Counted from the stretch's first letter, positions 1 through 8,772 are shown. The stretch: DNA of 64,000 bases from Actinokineospora sp. NBRC 105648 (GCF_030269645.1 NZ_BSTR01000003.1:248001-312000), one strand, 5' to 3'. The notes: a model not told the origin generated them from the sequence alone. Numbers and translations: made by a program.

Positions 1-1
1 C

Positions 2-568
2 ACCTACCTGATCTACACCGACGGCATCGCCACCGTCGCCAACGTCTCGGCCCAGTACGGCCGCGAGGAGCTCAAGTTCGAGGCCGACGTGCTGATCACC
101 ACGATCCTGATCGTGCAGTTCGTGGCCTTCCTCGGCGGCGTGCTGCACGGGCTGCTCGCCCGCCGGATCGGCGCCAAGAAGACCATCATGATCAGCCTGG
201 TGGTGTGGGTGCTGGTCATCGGCGCGGCCTACTTCGTCCAGGCCGGGCAGGCCCTGCAGTTCTACCTGCTCGCCGGCGGCATCGGCCTGGTCCTGGGCGG
301 CACCAACGCCCTGTCTCGCTCGCTGTTCAGCCAGATGGTGCCCGCGGGCAAGGAGGCCCAGTACTTCTCGGTCTACGAGATGGGCGAGCGGGCCACCTCG
401 TGGCTGGGCCCGCTGGTCTTCGCCGTGGCAGCCAGCACCACCGGCTCCTACCGGTACGCCATCCTGGCCCTGGTGGTCTTCTTCTTCGTGGGCTTGGTGC
501 TGATGTACTTCGTCCCGGTGCGGCGCGCCATCGCCGCCGCGGGCAACCCGGAACCGGCGGTCCTCTAG
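2..568 (+). CDS. MFS transporter, C-terminal part (cut by window edge)
   Basis: The frame is open from base 2, so the N-terminus lies outside the window and about 188 residues remain. They hold five or six hydrophobic segments. The motif YTDGIATV at visible residues 5-12 is typical of the UMF1/Atg22-like branch of the major facilitator superfamily, and the basic loop RRIGAKK follows two segments later. Such proteins are inner-membrane secondary transporters; the substrate cannot be read from the sequence. The gene converges on the flavin monooxygenase with 33 bases between the stops, so the two are separate transcription units. Confidence 0.85.
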   Translation, partial: TYLIYTDGIATVANVSAQYGREELKFEADVLITTILIVQFVAFLGGVLHGLLARRIGAKKTIMISLVVWVLVIGAAYFVQAGQALQFYLLAGGIGLVLGGTNALSRSLFSQMVPAGKEAQYFSVYEMGERATSWLGPLVFAVAASTTGSYRYAILALVVFFFVGLVLMYFVPVRRAIAAAGNPEPAVL

Positions 569-601
569 CGCCGCAGGCCCCCGCCGCCGGGTGCTCCCCG
601 G

Positions 602-2188
602 TCAGCCGCTCGGCACCGGGATCGGCCTGGCCAACACCTGGTCCAGGACCCCGGTGAGGAACCGCGCCGGGTCTGGGACCGGCGCCGTGACCCGCATCGC
701 GACGATCGCGTCTGGTCGCACGAGCACGGCCCCGTCGTCGGACAGCCACGGCGCGTGAACCTGGTGCGCCGGCAGGCCGACCTCCGCGGCGGCGGTGAGC
801 CAGCGGTCGCCCTGCGCGCCCACCAGCAGGGTCCACCGGGACGCGACCAGGTCGAGGGTCGAGACCCCGTCGACCCACGCGTGGGGGACCCGTGAGCCCG
901 GGGAACCGTCCAGCACCGCCGCCAGGTCCAGCGTGGACGGCAGTTCCGGCCGCGGGTCGACGACGGCGGCCGAGTCGTACCGCTGGCCCAGGTGCACCAC
1001 CGGTGCCGCCCACACCCCCGCCGCCACCCTGGCGGCATCGGCCTCGGGTCCACGCCCCCAATGCAACGCCGGGTCGCCGAGTCGGCGCATCGCCTGGTCC
1101 AGCGTCGCCGCGGCCACCGGTTCACGCTCCTGCGCGTAGGTGTCGAGCAGGCCGGGGCCCGCCTCGCCGTGGTGCACGGCGGCCAGCTTCCACGCCAGGT
1201 TGTGCGCGTCGGCGACACCGGTGTTGAGGCCGAAGGCGCCCAGCGGCGACACCGTGTGCGCGGCGTCGCCGACGAGGAACACGCGCCCGACGGTGAAGCG
1301 GTCGGCCAGGGCGCTGCGGGGCCGCCACGGGAGCACGCTGCGCACCTCGACGTCGAGGTCGGGATCGCCGACCGCGGTCCGCACGACCGCGGCGCAGCGC
1401 TCCGGCGTGAAGTCCTCGGGGCGTTCGCCCGCGTCGAGGTCGCAGGCCACGTGGAAGACCCAGTTCGTCGCCCCGTCCACGGTGGCCAGCAGACCCGGTG
1501 CCGCCGGTGTGGTGATGGTGCAGGTGGCGAAGGACATCCCCCGCAGGTGGGGGCGCAGGTCCGCGCGGAACAAGATGTTGATCATCGACTTGCCGAGGTC
1601 GCCCGGACCGGAGGTGCCCACGCCGAGGGCGGTCCGCACGGCGCTGTGCGTGCCGTCGGCGGCGACCACGCGCGCGCACCGCAACGCGTAGCGGCCATCG
1701 GGTCCCTCCAGCTCGACGTCCACGCCGTCGGTGTCCTGCGCGACGCCGACCAGGCGGGTCGACCAGCGCAGGTCCGCGCCGCGGCGCGCCAGGTCGGCGG
1801 CCACCACGGCGTCGAGACGGTCCTGGGCGCAGACCCCGCGCAGCCGGAACGGCGTCACGTCCAGCTCGTCGGCGGACGGGGTCGGCATGGGCACGGCCAC
1901 GACATCGCCCGCGCCCATCTCGACGACCGTCCGCGCCACCGCCTTGCCCGCGGCGCCCCGCAGGTCGACCGCGGCGGCGTCCACGGCGGAGTCGAGCCCG
2001 AGTTCGCGCAGGACCTCGACGGTGCGCGCCCCGATGCCGGTGGCGCGCGGGTGGACCGAGGGGCCGGACCGGCGTTCGACCAGCACCGCGGGGACGCCGT
2101 GGTGGGCGAGCAGGGCCGCGGTGAGCAGCCCGACGCTGCCGCCGCCGACCACCAGCACCGGCACTTCTGGGTACACCGTGTCCGTCAT
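602..2188 (-). CDS. FAD-dependent monooxygenase (PheA/TfdB aromatic hydroxylase type)
   Basis: The 528-residue protein has the three flavoprotein hydroxylase landmarks: an N-terminal Rossmann loop VLVVGGGSVGLL ending in the acidic-basic VERRSG, a mid-protein DG motif (VAADGTHSAVR), and the GD motif RVFLVGDAAHTVSPLGAFG that binds FAD. Length and order match class A monooxygenases that hydroxylate phenols, polyketides or antibiotics with NAD(P)H and oxygen. The start MTDTVYPEV is chosen because the Rossmann beta strand follows at once; the frame stays open upstream but that part has no coding character. It diverges from a TetR gene 56 bases away, which probably controls it. Substrate unknown. 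Confidence 0.9.
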   Translation of the reverse strand: MTDTVYPEVPVLVVGGGSVGLLTAALLAHHGVPAVLVERRSGPSVHPRATGIGARTVEVLRELGLDSAVDAAAVDLRGAAGKAVARTVVEMGAGDVVAVPMPTPSADELDVTPFRLRGVCAQDRLDAVVAADLARRGADLRWSTRLVGVAQDTDGVDVELEGPDGRYALRCARVVAADGTHSAVRTALGVGTSGPGDLGKSMINILFRADLRPHLRGMSFATCTITTPAAPGLLATVDGATNWVFHVACDLDAGERPEDFTPERCAAVVRTAVGDPDLDVEVRSVLPWRPRSALADRFTVGRVFLVGDAAHTVSPLGAFGLNTGVADAHNLAWKLAAVHHGEAGPGLLDTYAQEREPVAAATLDQAMRRLGDPALHWGRGPEADAARVAAGVWAAPVVHLGQRYDSAAVVDPRPELPSTLDLAAVLDGSPGSRVPHAWVDGVSTLDLVASRWTLLVGAQGDRWLTAAAEVGLPAHQVHAPWLSDDGAVLVRPDAIVAMRVTAPVPDPARFLTGVLDQVLARPIPVPSG

Positions 2189-2199
2189 GGATACACCGT
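2172..2199. promoter_or_regulatory. Candidate TetR operator, direct repeat across a start codon
   Basis: The octamer TACACCGT occurs at 2172-2179 and again at 2192-2199, exactly 20 bases (two helical turns) apart. The pair straddles the ATG of the flavin monooxygenase and lies in front of the divergent TetR gene. The position fits a repressor site serving both genes; the assignment to this TetR protein is inference. Confidence 0.35.
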
Positions 2200-2244
2200 A
2201 GCCAGAAGGTAGGATGCCGGTCAACGAGGAAAGGACCTGCCCCG

Positions 2245-2949
2245 ATGACCGAACCCGCTCCCTCGTCGGTGTGGACCAGGCCGCGCCCCGAACCGCGCAG
2301 GCGCGCTCCCGGGGTGGACCAGTACGTGGCCGCCGCACTGGCCGTCGCGGACGCGGAGGGCTTGGCGGCGGTGTCGATGCGCAGGGTCGCGGGCGACCTC
2401 GGTTCCGGGACCGCCTCGCTCTACCGGTACATCACCAACCGCGACGAGCTGGTGGACCTAATGGTCGACGCCGCCCAGGGCGAGGACCCGCCGCCGGAGT
2501 CCACCGGGGACTGGCGCGCCGATCTGGGCGCGGTCGCGCACGCACTGCGCGCGACGCTGCTGCGGCACCCCTGGTTGGCGGGCGAACTCGCGGGCCGGCC
2601 TGCGCTCGGCCCCCACTCCCTGCGGCGGTCGGAGTCCGCGCTGCGCGCCGCCGTCGCGCTCACGCCCGACATCACCCTGGCCTCGCAGGCGCTCGGCGCC
2701 GTGCGCGCCTACGTGCTGGGCTCGGTCGCCGCCCAGCAGGCCCTCCGGCTCGCGGAGCAGCGCACCGGCCTGACCGAGGAGCAGTGGCAGCACAGCGTCG
2801 GCCCCTACATCAGCGGGGTCCTCGCGGCGGGCGAGCACCCGATGCTCGCCCGCCGCGTCCATGAGGCCGAGGAACCCGACCCCGACGTCGAGTTCGCCTT
2901 CGGCCTGGACTGCCTGCTCGACGGGCTCGCGGCCAGGCTGGGTCGCTGA
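2245..2949 (+). CDS. TetR-family transcriptional regulator
   Basis: This 234-residue protein has a TetR N-terminal helix-turn-helix at about residues 25-75 (ALAVADAEGLAAVSMRRVAG, then GSGTASLYRYITNRDEL) and an all-helical C-terminal ligand domain resembling the TetR_C tetracycline-repressor-like group. A purine-rich ribosome site (AGGAAAGGA) precedes the ATG. It is transcribed away from the flavin monooxygenase, the classical layout for a local repressor of a detoxifying or tailoring oxidoreductase. The ligand cannot be predicted. Confidence 0.9.
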   Translation: MTEPAPSSVWTRPRPEPRRRAPGVDQYVAAALAVADAEGLAAVSMRRVAGDLGSGTASLYRYITNRDELVDLMVDAAQGEDPPPESTGDWRADLGAVAHALRATLLRHPWLAGELAGRPALGPHSLRRSESALRAAVALTPDITLASQALGAVRAYVLGSVAAQQALRLAEQRTGLTEEQWQHSVGPYISGVLAAGEHPMLARRVHEAEEPDPDVEFAFGLDCLLDGLAARLGR

Positions 2950-2971
2950 TCGGTCAGTAGGCGCTGGGCGG

Positions 2972-3400
2972 TCAGTAGGCGTAGCGGTGCACGGTCTCCG
3001 GGCGCAGGACCAGGCGGACCTGGTCCTCGGCCAGGATCGCGGCGAGGTCGGCCGCGCGGGTGGGGTCGTCGAGGTCCCAGTAGCGGGCCGCCAGGCGGGA
3101 GGCGAGGTCGTGGGCCCCGTCGGGTTCGACCGTGACGGTGCCCGCGACCGACACCCAGCGCTCGCGTTCACCGACCGGGGCCGCGACCACGATCGAGGCC
3201 CGGGGATCGCGACGCAGCCTGCGCACCTTGAGCGTGCCCGGGCCGGTGAACAGCTGGACCGCGCCCTCGTCGGTGGCCTCGAACCAGACCGGTCGGGGCT
3301 GCGCCGGGATCGGACCCGCGGCCACGGACAGCAGCCCGTGCAGGGGACGGCGGAGGAACTCCAGGTCCTCGGCGGTCAGGGAGCCGGCGTCGGTGCTCAT
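2972..3400 (-). CDS. Pyridoxamine 5'-phosphate oxidase-like / F420-type split-barrel protein
   Basis: About 142 residues from MSTDAGSLTAEDLEFL. The order LSVAAGPIPAQPRPVWFEAT, then RRLRRDPRASIVVAAP, then WVSVAGTVTVEPDG follows the split beta-barrel of the PNPOx-like superfamily, whose actinobacterial members bind FMN, F420 or haem and act as small reductases. The exact cofactor is not decidable here. A possible upstream start adds ten residues but lacks family resemblance. It converges on the TetR gene with 22 bases between stops; the short repeat GGTCAGTAGGCG occurs twice in that gap. Confidence 0.8.
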   Translation of the reverse strand: MSTDAGSLTAEDLEFLRRPLHGLLSVAAGPIPAQPRPVWFEATDEGAVQLFTGPGTLKVRRLRRDPRASIVVAAPVGERERWVSVAGTVTVEPDGAHDLASRLAARYWDLDDPTRAADLAAILAEDQVRLVLRPETVHRYAY

Positions 3401-3525
3401 CACGGCCTTTCGGGTGGGTTGTCCGGTCACCTACGACATCGAGTGAACACGATCAGCCCCGACAAGCTTCCCCGGCGGTCGCCGACGCGACTCGACGCCG
3501 TGGACACAGCCGTGGATACGATGGC

Positions 3526-4020
3526 GTGGTGGACAAGTGCGCCGAATGCGGATTCGCCTACGACCCCGCCGACATCCCCGAGGTGGGCACCCGCATCCGG
3601 GAGTCCGCGACATCGACCGCCGCCCTCCTGACCGGCGATGACCTGCACCCCCGCCGCACACCCGAGGTGTGGTCCCCCCTCGAGTACGCCTGCCACCTGC
3701 GCGACGTCTTCCTCGTCCTGCGCGAACGCTTCCTGGCCATCCGCCGCCGCGACATGCGCGACTGGACACCCATGGGCCGCGACGAACGCGTCGACCACGA
3801 CGGCTACGCCGACCAGGCACCGGCCGCGGTCGCCCGGCAACTGCTGGACGCCGCCGAAATGTTCAGCAACGTCCTGGCACGTACCCCGAGCGAGGACCTG
3901 GCACTGATCGTCCGGTACCCGTACCCGGAACCCACCGAACGCACCTTGGGCTGGGTCGCGCTGCACACCCTGCACGAGGCTCGCCACCACCACCTCGACA
4001 TCACCCGCCAACTGAGCTGA
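3526..4020 (+). CDS. DinB-family four-helix protein
   Basis: A 164-residue protein starting at tandem GTG codons. After a short segment with a Cys pair (CAECGFAYD) it runs as four amphipathic helices with EYACHLRDVFLVLRERF in the second and HTLHEARHHHLDITRQL at the C-terminus; the histidines in these two stretches match the metal triad of the DinB/YfiT fold. Many actinobacterial members are thiol-dependent (mycothiol or bacillithiol) transferases or metal-dependent hydrolases. The direct role here is unknown. The gene stands alone, divergent from the split-barrel gene. Confidence 0.8.
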   Translation: MVDKCAECGFAYDPADIPEVGTRIRESATSTAALLTGDDLHPRRTPEVWSPLEYACHLRDVFLVLRERFLAIRRRDMRDWTPMGRDERVDHDGYADQAPAAVARQLLDAAEMFSNVLARTPSEDLALIVRYPYPEPTERTLGWVALHTLHEARHHHLDITRQLS

Positions 4021-4399
4021 CCACGGCCACGACCGCACCGGTCGACTTGATGTGATCCGATTGGTGTCCAGGCGGGCTCAGTGACTGGGATGGCTCCCTG
4101 GTGCTCACCGTCGACCACAATGCCCACCACGAGTGCGAGCATGATCGCGAGAACGCCAACCACCATCACGGCGCGCCCGCGGCCGTCGGTGGCCGCCAAC
4201 CAGCCGAGCAGTGCCACCACCCGGGACCAGATCGCGGCGGTGGCTGCCCAACCGGTGGCCGTCGAGCTGGTCGCCGCCACTGGCAGGTCCGCGACAAGGG
4301 CGTCGAGTCTCGTGCCGGTATCGGGCGGCGCAGGCGGTCGTTGGGCGGTCCTTGGCCTTAGCGATGGTCAACCGGCCCCCGGTGGGCCCGGCCACCACG
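4021..4399. other. Gene-poor stretch with a possible membrane-protein relic on the minus strand
   Basis: No intact gene is seen. On the minus strand a frame from about 4367 down to 4040 has good GC third-position bias and one clear hydrophobic helix (VMVVGVLAIMLALVVGIVV) preceded by a Trp-containing helix, but it has no convincing start and runs on antisense into the DinB gene. It may be the broken end of a small membrane protein or chance coding potential. The next stretch contains two further relics, so this whole interval looks like decaying DNA. Confidence 0.3.
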
Positions 4400-4510
4400 T
4401 CAGCGTGCGGGCAGCAGCAGGGTGAGCCGGGTTGGGTCCGTGCGCATCGGGCACAGCCGTCCGCCCTCGGCCTCGGCCAGCCTGCGGGCCCGTGCGGACC
4501 GACGACGGGG
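4400..4510 (-). pseudogene. C-terminal scrap of a sensor histidine kinase (probable)
   Basis: Read on the minus strand this segment ends in RRLAEAEGGRLCPMRTDP followed by TRLTLLLPAR and a stop. The pattern (helix RRLAEAEGGRL, short loop, beta strand LTLLLP, stop) is the usual end of a HATPase_c domain in actinobacterial sensor kinases. Nothing upstream on this strand continues the kinase; instead the sequence becomes antisense to an RND-pump fragment. It is therefore read as a truncated relic at a deletion junction near 4505-4515. The identification rests on a short match by eye. Confidence 0.4.
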
Positions 4511-4514
4511 TGTG

Positions 4515-4879
4515 GTGTCGCTGGGGGCGCTGGTGGACTTCTTCACCTGTTCAGCATCGCCGCGCGCAACGGGATCCTGCTGATCAACCATCGCCAGCAT
4601 CTGGAGGGGAACGAGGGGCGAACCGTTCGGCCGGACATGGTGCTGCGCGTGGCCCGAGAACGGCTCTTGCCGATCCTGATGACCTCGTTGGCCACCGCGC
4701 TGGCGGTGGTGCCGCTGGTCGCGCTCGGTGACCGGCCGGGTCACGAGATCGAGTACCCGCTCGCGATCGTGGTGCTGGCGGGCCTGGTCACCTCGACGCT
4801 GCTCAACCTGTTCGTGGTCCCCTCGCTGTACCTGCGCTTCGGCAAGGGCCGACGGGAACCGGCGCCGGTGGACGGGTGA
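4515..4879 (+). pseudogene. RND efflux pump (CusA/CzcA heavy-metal type), C-terminal relic with a frameshift
   Basis: The segment encodes VSLGALVDFFT, then after one missing base continues as LFSIAARNGILLINHRQHLE and on to ILMTSLATALAVVPLVALGD, GHEIEYPLAIVVLAGLV, TSTLLNLFVVPSLYLRFGKG. These are the last three transmembrane helices of an HME-RND pump, which exports metal ions across the envelope. The two pieces are in different frames; the break falls at 4545-4549, where a C is missing from what should be an ACC-CTG pair. The first roughly 900 residues are absent, so it is a pseudogene. Confidence 0.8.
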
Positions 4880-4921
4880 CCAGCCGAGCCGACCCGGGCG
4901 GCCCGCGTCGACGCCCGGGGT

Positions 4922-5590
4922 TCACGGTGGCTCGGTCATCAGGCCCGCGCGGAAGGCCAGGACGACCAGCCGCACCCGGTCGCGGGCGTCGAGCTTGGTC
5001 AGCAGGCTGCGCACGTGGGCCTTGGCGGTACCCGGACTGATGTGCAGGCGAGCGGCGATCTCGCCGTTGGACAGCCCGTGCGCCACCAGGACCAGCACCT
5101 CACGTTCCCTGGCGGTGACGGGCAGCTGGATGACGGGCAGCGGGGTGGCCGGTGCCGGGACGGGCTCGGCGCGCGCGGTGAACTCGGCGATGAGCCTGCG
5201 GGTGACGCCGGGGGCCAGCTGGGCGTCACCGGCGGCCACGACGCGGATCGCGGCCAGCAGGTCCAGCGGCGGGGTGTCCTTGAGCAGGAAGCCGCGGGCA
5301 CCGGCGCGCAGCGCGGCGTGCACGTGGTCGTCGAGGTCGAAGGTGGTCAGGACCAGTACCCGGGCCGCGGTGGCGGCGGTGACCAGGCCGGTGGCGGTCA
5401 CGCCGTCCATCTCGGGCATCCGGACGTCCATCAGCACCACGTCGGGTCGCAGCTCCCGCGCGAGCTCCACCGCGCGCACCCCGGTGGCGGCCTCGCCCAC
5501 GACGCACAGGTCCGCGGCCGAGTCGACGATCCCGCACAGGCCCGCGCGCACGAGGTGCTGGTCATCAGCGACGAGGACGCGCGTGGTCAC
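4922..5590 (-). CDS. NarL/LuxR-family response regulator
   Basis: A 222-residue two-domain protein. The receiver domain carries the acidic pocket D9-D10, phospho-acceptor D55 (VVLMDVRMPEMDG) and K104 (GFLLKDTPP). After a Pro/Ala linker the LuxR helix-turn-helix follows (LPVTAREREVLVLVAHGLSN, then GEIAARLHISPGTAKAHVRS). It overlaps the upstream sensor kinase gene by 4 bases (5587-5590), so the two are translationally coupled. Targets are unknown; the secreted hydrolase diverging from the kinase gene is one nearby candidate. Confidence 0.95.
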   Translation of the reverse strand: MTTRVLVADDQHLVRAGLCGIVDSAADLCVVGEAATGVRAVELARELRPDVVLMDVRMPEMDGVTATGLVTAATAARVLVLTTFDLDDHVHAALRAGARGFLLKDTPPLDLLAAIRVVAAGDAQLAPGVTRRLIAEFTARAEPVPAPATPLPVIQLPVTAREREVLVLVAHGLSNGEIAARLHISPGTAKAHVRSLLTKLDARDRVRLVVLAFRAGLMTEPP

Positions 5591-6702
5591 CGGTCGTCCT
5601 CGACCGGGAACCTCGCCGTGACCAGGAACCCGCCACCGGGCACTGGTTCGGCGCGCAGCGTGCCACCGTGCGCGGCGAGCCGTTCGCGCATGCCGGTGAG
5701 GCCGTGGCCCGCGATCACCGGTCCGGCACCCGCACCCTGGTCCTCGACCTCGACACGCAGCTCGCGCTCACCCGCGACGATCGAGAGCCTGCACGACTGG
5801 GTGTCCGCGTGCTTCACGACGTTGGTGAGTGCCTCCTGCACGATCCGATAGGCCGATACGCCCAACCCCGCGGGCACCTCCAGGCTCCCGGTGACCTGGA
5901 CGTCGACCCGAACCCCCGCCCGGGCGGTCCGGTCCAGCAGCGGCGACAGGTTCGCCAGCCCAGGCGGGTCGGTCTCGGTGCCGGGGCTCTCCCGCAGGAC
6001 GCCGAGCAGCCTGCGCATCTCGACCAGCGTCTCCCGGCCGGTGGTCTCGATGACGCCGAGCGCCGCGCGGGCGTGTTCGGGCCGACCGTCGATCACCAGG
6101 TGCGCGTACCCGGCCTGCACGGTGATCACGCTCATGCTGTGCGCGACCACGTCGTGCAGGTCGCGGGCGATGCTCAGGCGTTGGGCGTTCGCGGCGGCGC
6201 GCGCCTGCTCGGCCTCGGCGAACGCGCGGTGGACCCGCTCGGCGGTGTAGGCGCGGTGCCGCCCGATCGCCAGTCCGACGACCCAGCCGAGCACCATGAC
6301 CAGCACCGGGACCGCCGCGCCCGCCGAGCTGTCCCGGACCAGGACGCCCGTCACGGCGACGGCGAGCACGGCGGCGGCGATCGGCAGGCGGCGCGCGGCG
6401 GCGGTCGAGTAGAGGACGAGCGCCCACCCGAACGAACCCGGCCACGGGGGAAGCACCGCGACCGCCACCAACGCGGCCGCGACCAGCGGCCACCGACCGC
6501 GGAGCGCCACGGCCACAGCGGGCAGCACCGAGCAGACCACCCCGAGGGGACCGATCTGCGCGACCGCCGCGGCGATCCCACCGGGACTCAGCCGAAACGT
6601 CGCGTGTGGACCGCTGTCGGCGAACTGGAGCCCGCCGAGGACCACGGCGTACCCGACCGCGGCACACCGGTCGGCCCACCGGGCGATCCAGTCGCGACGC
6701 AT
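5587..6702 (-). CDS. NarL/DesK-type sensor histidine kinase
   Basis: The 371-residue protein starts at MRRDWIARWADRCAAVG. About six hydrophobic segments fill the first 160 residues, followed by a HisKA_3 dimerisation helix with the phospho-accepting histidine in SIARDLHDVVAHSMSVITVQ and a HATPase_c domain (IVQEALTNVVKHADT as N box, VEDQGAGAGPVIAGHGLTGM as G boxes). There is no extracellular sensor domain, so it probably senses a membrane-linked signal. It phosphorylates the response regulator encoded by the overlapping downstream gene. Confidence 0.95.
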   Translation of the reverse strand: MRRDWIARWADRCAAVGYAVVLGGLQFADSGPHATFRLSPGGIAAAVAQIGPLGVVCSVLPAVAVALRGRWPLVAAALVAVAVLPPWPGSFGWALVLYSTAAARRLPIAAAVLAVAVTGVLVRDSSAGAAVPVLVMVLGWVVGLAIGRHRAYTAERVHRAFAEAEQARAAANAQRLSIARDLHDVVAHSMSVITVQAGYAHLVIDGRPEHARAALGVIETTGRETLVEMRRLLGVLRESPGTETDPPGLANLSPLLDRTARAGVRVDVQVTGSLEVPAGLGVSAYRIVQEALTNVVKHADTQSCRLSIVAGERELRVEVEDQGAGAGPVIAGHGLTGMRERLAAHGGTLRAEPVPGGGFLVTARFPVEDDR

Positions 6703-6856
6703 GGCCGCAGCGTAGGGAAGCGGACGTGCGCGGCCATCAGCCCACGGGCGTATTCCCCCGGGCTCAGGCGGTCGCGCGGAACACGGCCACGGGCAGACGA
6801 CCGGGCGTCCGGTCCCGCGCCATCGTGGTCCCGTCACCGCACCCGCAGGAGGTCAC

Positions 6857-8020
6857 ATGAGAACCCTTGTCCGACCGGTCGTCCTGGCCGCCGCCGTCGT
6901 GCTGTCGGTGGGCTCGTCGCACGGCACCGCGGCCGCGAGCCCGCTGCGGCTCACGCTGCCCCCGCCCACCGGCCCGAACGCGGTGGGCACCACCTCGCTG
7001 CACCTGGTCGACCGATCCCGAACCGATCCACTCAGCACGCCGCCCGCGCCCCGCGAGCTGATGATCAGCCTCTGGTACCCCACCCGAGACGTCACCGGCC
7101 ACCCGGTCGTCCCCTGGCTGCCCACCGCGGCCGCCGCACGATTCGCCCGCGACAACGGCCTGGCACCCGACGACATCCGGGTGCCCGACACCCATGGCCA
7201 CGACGGCGCCCCCGTGGCGAGGTGCGGGGGCAGGCTGCCCGTGGTCCTCTACTCCCCCGGCAACGACTCGTTCCGCTCGGCCAACACCGTGGTCGTCGAG
7301 GAACTGTCGAGCCGGGGCTACCTGGTGGTCACGGTCGACCACACCCACGACGCCCTTGTCGAGTTCCCCGGCGGCCGGGTCAGCACCCCGGTCCCCGACG
7401 GCCCCGAGACCGGGACGCTGGTCGCCGAGGCCCGGGTGGCCGACGTCCGGTTCGTCCTCGACCAGCTGGCGGTCCTCGACCAGGGCGGCAACCCCGACGC
7501 CGAGGGCCACGCGCTCCCGACCGGCCTGCGCGGCGCGCTGGACCTGACCCGGGTCGGAATGTTCGGCTACTCGGCCGGTGCCGCCACGACCGCCACCACC
7601 CTGTACCAGGACAGGCGCGTGCGAGCGGGCATCAGCGTGGACGGGCCGGTCACCGGTCCGGTGGTCACCGCGGGTCTAGACCGGCCCTACTTGCTCATGG
7701 ACGGCCGAGCCACCCGCGCTGGCGTACCCGACCTGCAGACATTCTGGTCGAACCTGCGGGGTTGGCGGCGCGACATCGCGCTGACCGGCGCGGCGCACTC
7801 GACCTACGGCGACTTCGCCGTGGTCCTCCCGCAAGCCGCGGTACTGCTGGGACTCACCAAGGAGGACGTCGAGGCCGAGATCGGCACCGTGGCCCCGGAC
7901 CGGGCGGTCGCCGTCCAGCGGGCCTACCCGGCCGCGTTCTTCGACCGGCACCTGCGCCACACCGGCCACCTGCTCGACGGCCCCTCACCGCGGTTCCCGG
8001 AGATCACCTTCATCCCCTGA
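6857..8020 (+). CDS. Secreted alpha/beta hydrolase (PAF-acetylhydrolase/lipase-like)
   Basis: A 387-residue protein with an N-terminal signal peptide (basic MRTLVR, hydrophobic core, likely cut after about residue 27). The nucleophile motif GMFGYSAGAA places the serine at residue 239. Upstream lie LVVTVDHTHDALVEFPGG, and downstream GISVDGPV and GAAHSTYGDF, which fit the acid and histidine positions of the platelet-activating-factor acetylhydrolase/chlorophyllase-like families. It is predicted to hydrolyse an ester outside the cell. An AGGAGG ribosome site precedes the ATG. It diverges from the two-component pair, with 154 bases between. Confidence 0.85.
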   Translation: MRTLVRPVVLAAAVVLSVGSSHGTAAASPLRLTLPPPTGPNAVGTTSLHLVDRSRTDPLSTPPAPRELMISLWYPTRDVTGHPVVPWLPTAAAARFARDNGLAPDDIRVPDTHGHDGAPVARCGGRLPVVLYSPGNDSFRSANTVVVEELSSRGYLVVTVDHTHDALVEFPGGRVSTPVPDGPETGTLVAEARVADVRFVLDQLAVLDQGGNPDAEGHALPTGLRGALDLTRVGMFGYSAGAATTATTLYQDRRVRAGISVDGPVTGPVVTAGLDRPYLLMDGRATRAGVPDLQTFWSNLRGWRRDIALTGAAHSTYGDFAVVLPQAAVLLGLTKEDVEAEIGTVAPDRAVAVQRAYPAAFFDRHLRHTGHLLDGPSPRFPEITFIP

Positions 8021-8050
8021 CCCACGGAGAAGCAGAGCGCGGTACGGACT

Positions 8051-8083
8051 CGAGCCGGTGTTCGCCCCGCGGACACCGGCTCG
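8051..8083. terminator. Bidirectional hairpin terminator between convergent genes
   Basis: Arms 8051-8061 (CGAGCCGGTGT) and 8073-8083 (ACACCGGCTCG) pair perfectly around an 11-base loop, between the stop of the secreted hydrolase and the stop of tdk. No U-tract follows, as is usual for actinomycetes. Just to the right a 13-base unit (GGTCCGCGTGTGC) is tandemly repeated. Confidence 0.7.
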
Positions 8084-8148
8084 GTCCGCGTGTGCGGTCC
8101 GCGTGTGCGGTCCGCCGCAGGGCCGCGGTCAGGCCCTCGTAGTCGCTG

Positions 8149-8772
8149 TCACTCGGGGGCCGGCGCGATGGCCTCGCCCGGGAACCGGACGCGTTCGCCC
8201 CCGACCCCACCGGTGAGGCGCTTGTACTCCTGGCGGGTCACCGACATGTAGCGCTCGTCGCCCCCGATCTCGATCTGCGGGCCACCGGCGACCGCGTTGC
8301 CGAAGGCGTCGGTGCGCACCGTCATCGTGGCCTTCCGACCGGTGTGGCAGATGGTCTTGATCTCCACCAGGGAGTCCGCCCACGCCAGCAGGTACTGGCT
8401 GCCCTCGAACAGCTCACCGCGGAAGTCCGTGCGCAGCCCGTAGGCCAGCACCGGGATCCCCAGCCGGTCCACCACGTCGCTGAGCTGCCACACCTGCGCC
8501 TTGGTCAGGAACTGGGCCTCGTCCACCAGCACGCAGTGCGGCTTCACCCCCGCCGCCACCACCTCGAACAGGTCCTCCGCGGGATCGAAGACGCGCCCCG
8601 GCGCCGCCAGCCCGATCCGCGAGACCACCATGCCCTCCCCGTCCCGGTCGTTGACCCGGGGCGTGAAGATCAGCGTGGTCATCGACCGCTCGTGGTAGTT
8701 GTACGCGCTCTGCAACAGCGTGGTGGTCTTCCCGGCGTTCATCGCCGAGTAGTAGAAGTACAGCTTCGCCAA
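8149..8772 (-). CDS. tdk: Thymidine kinase
   Basis: A 207-residue type II thymidine kinase, which phosphorylates thymidine with ATP in nucleoside salvage. The start is taken as TTG at 8772 because the family begins exactly there ([18 protein letters not shown]) and GGGGAGA lies seven bases upstream; the open frame continues 95 codons further without family similarity. Seen: P-loop with K15, catalytic E85 in VLVDEAQFL, lid region [11 protein letters not shown]. In E. coli Tdk zinc is held by CxC and a later Cys/His pair; here only C142 remains (ICHTGRK, then SVTRQEY), so the zinc site seems lost. Confidence 0.95.
   Translation of the reverse strand: MAKLYFYYSAMNAGKTTTLLQSAYNYHERSMTTLIFTPRVNDRDGEGMVVSRIGLAAPGRVFDPAEDLFEVVAAGVKPHCVLVDEAQFLTKAQVWQLSDVVDRLGIPVLAYGLRTDFRGELFEGSQYLLAWADSLVEIKTICHTGRKATMTVRTDAFGNAVAGGPQIEIGGDERYMSVTRQEYKRLTGGVGGERVRFPGEAIAPAPE

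Noticed and set aside
992-2212. Long plus-strand open frame opposite the flavin monooxygenase
   Set aside because: It is antisense to a well-supported gene, has no domain features and arises from GC third-position bias; the same holds for many long antisense frames in the window.
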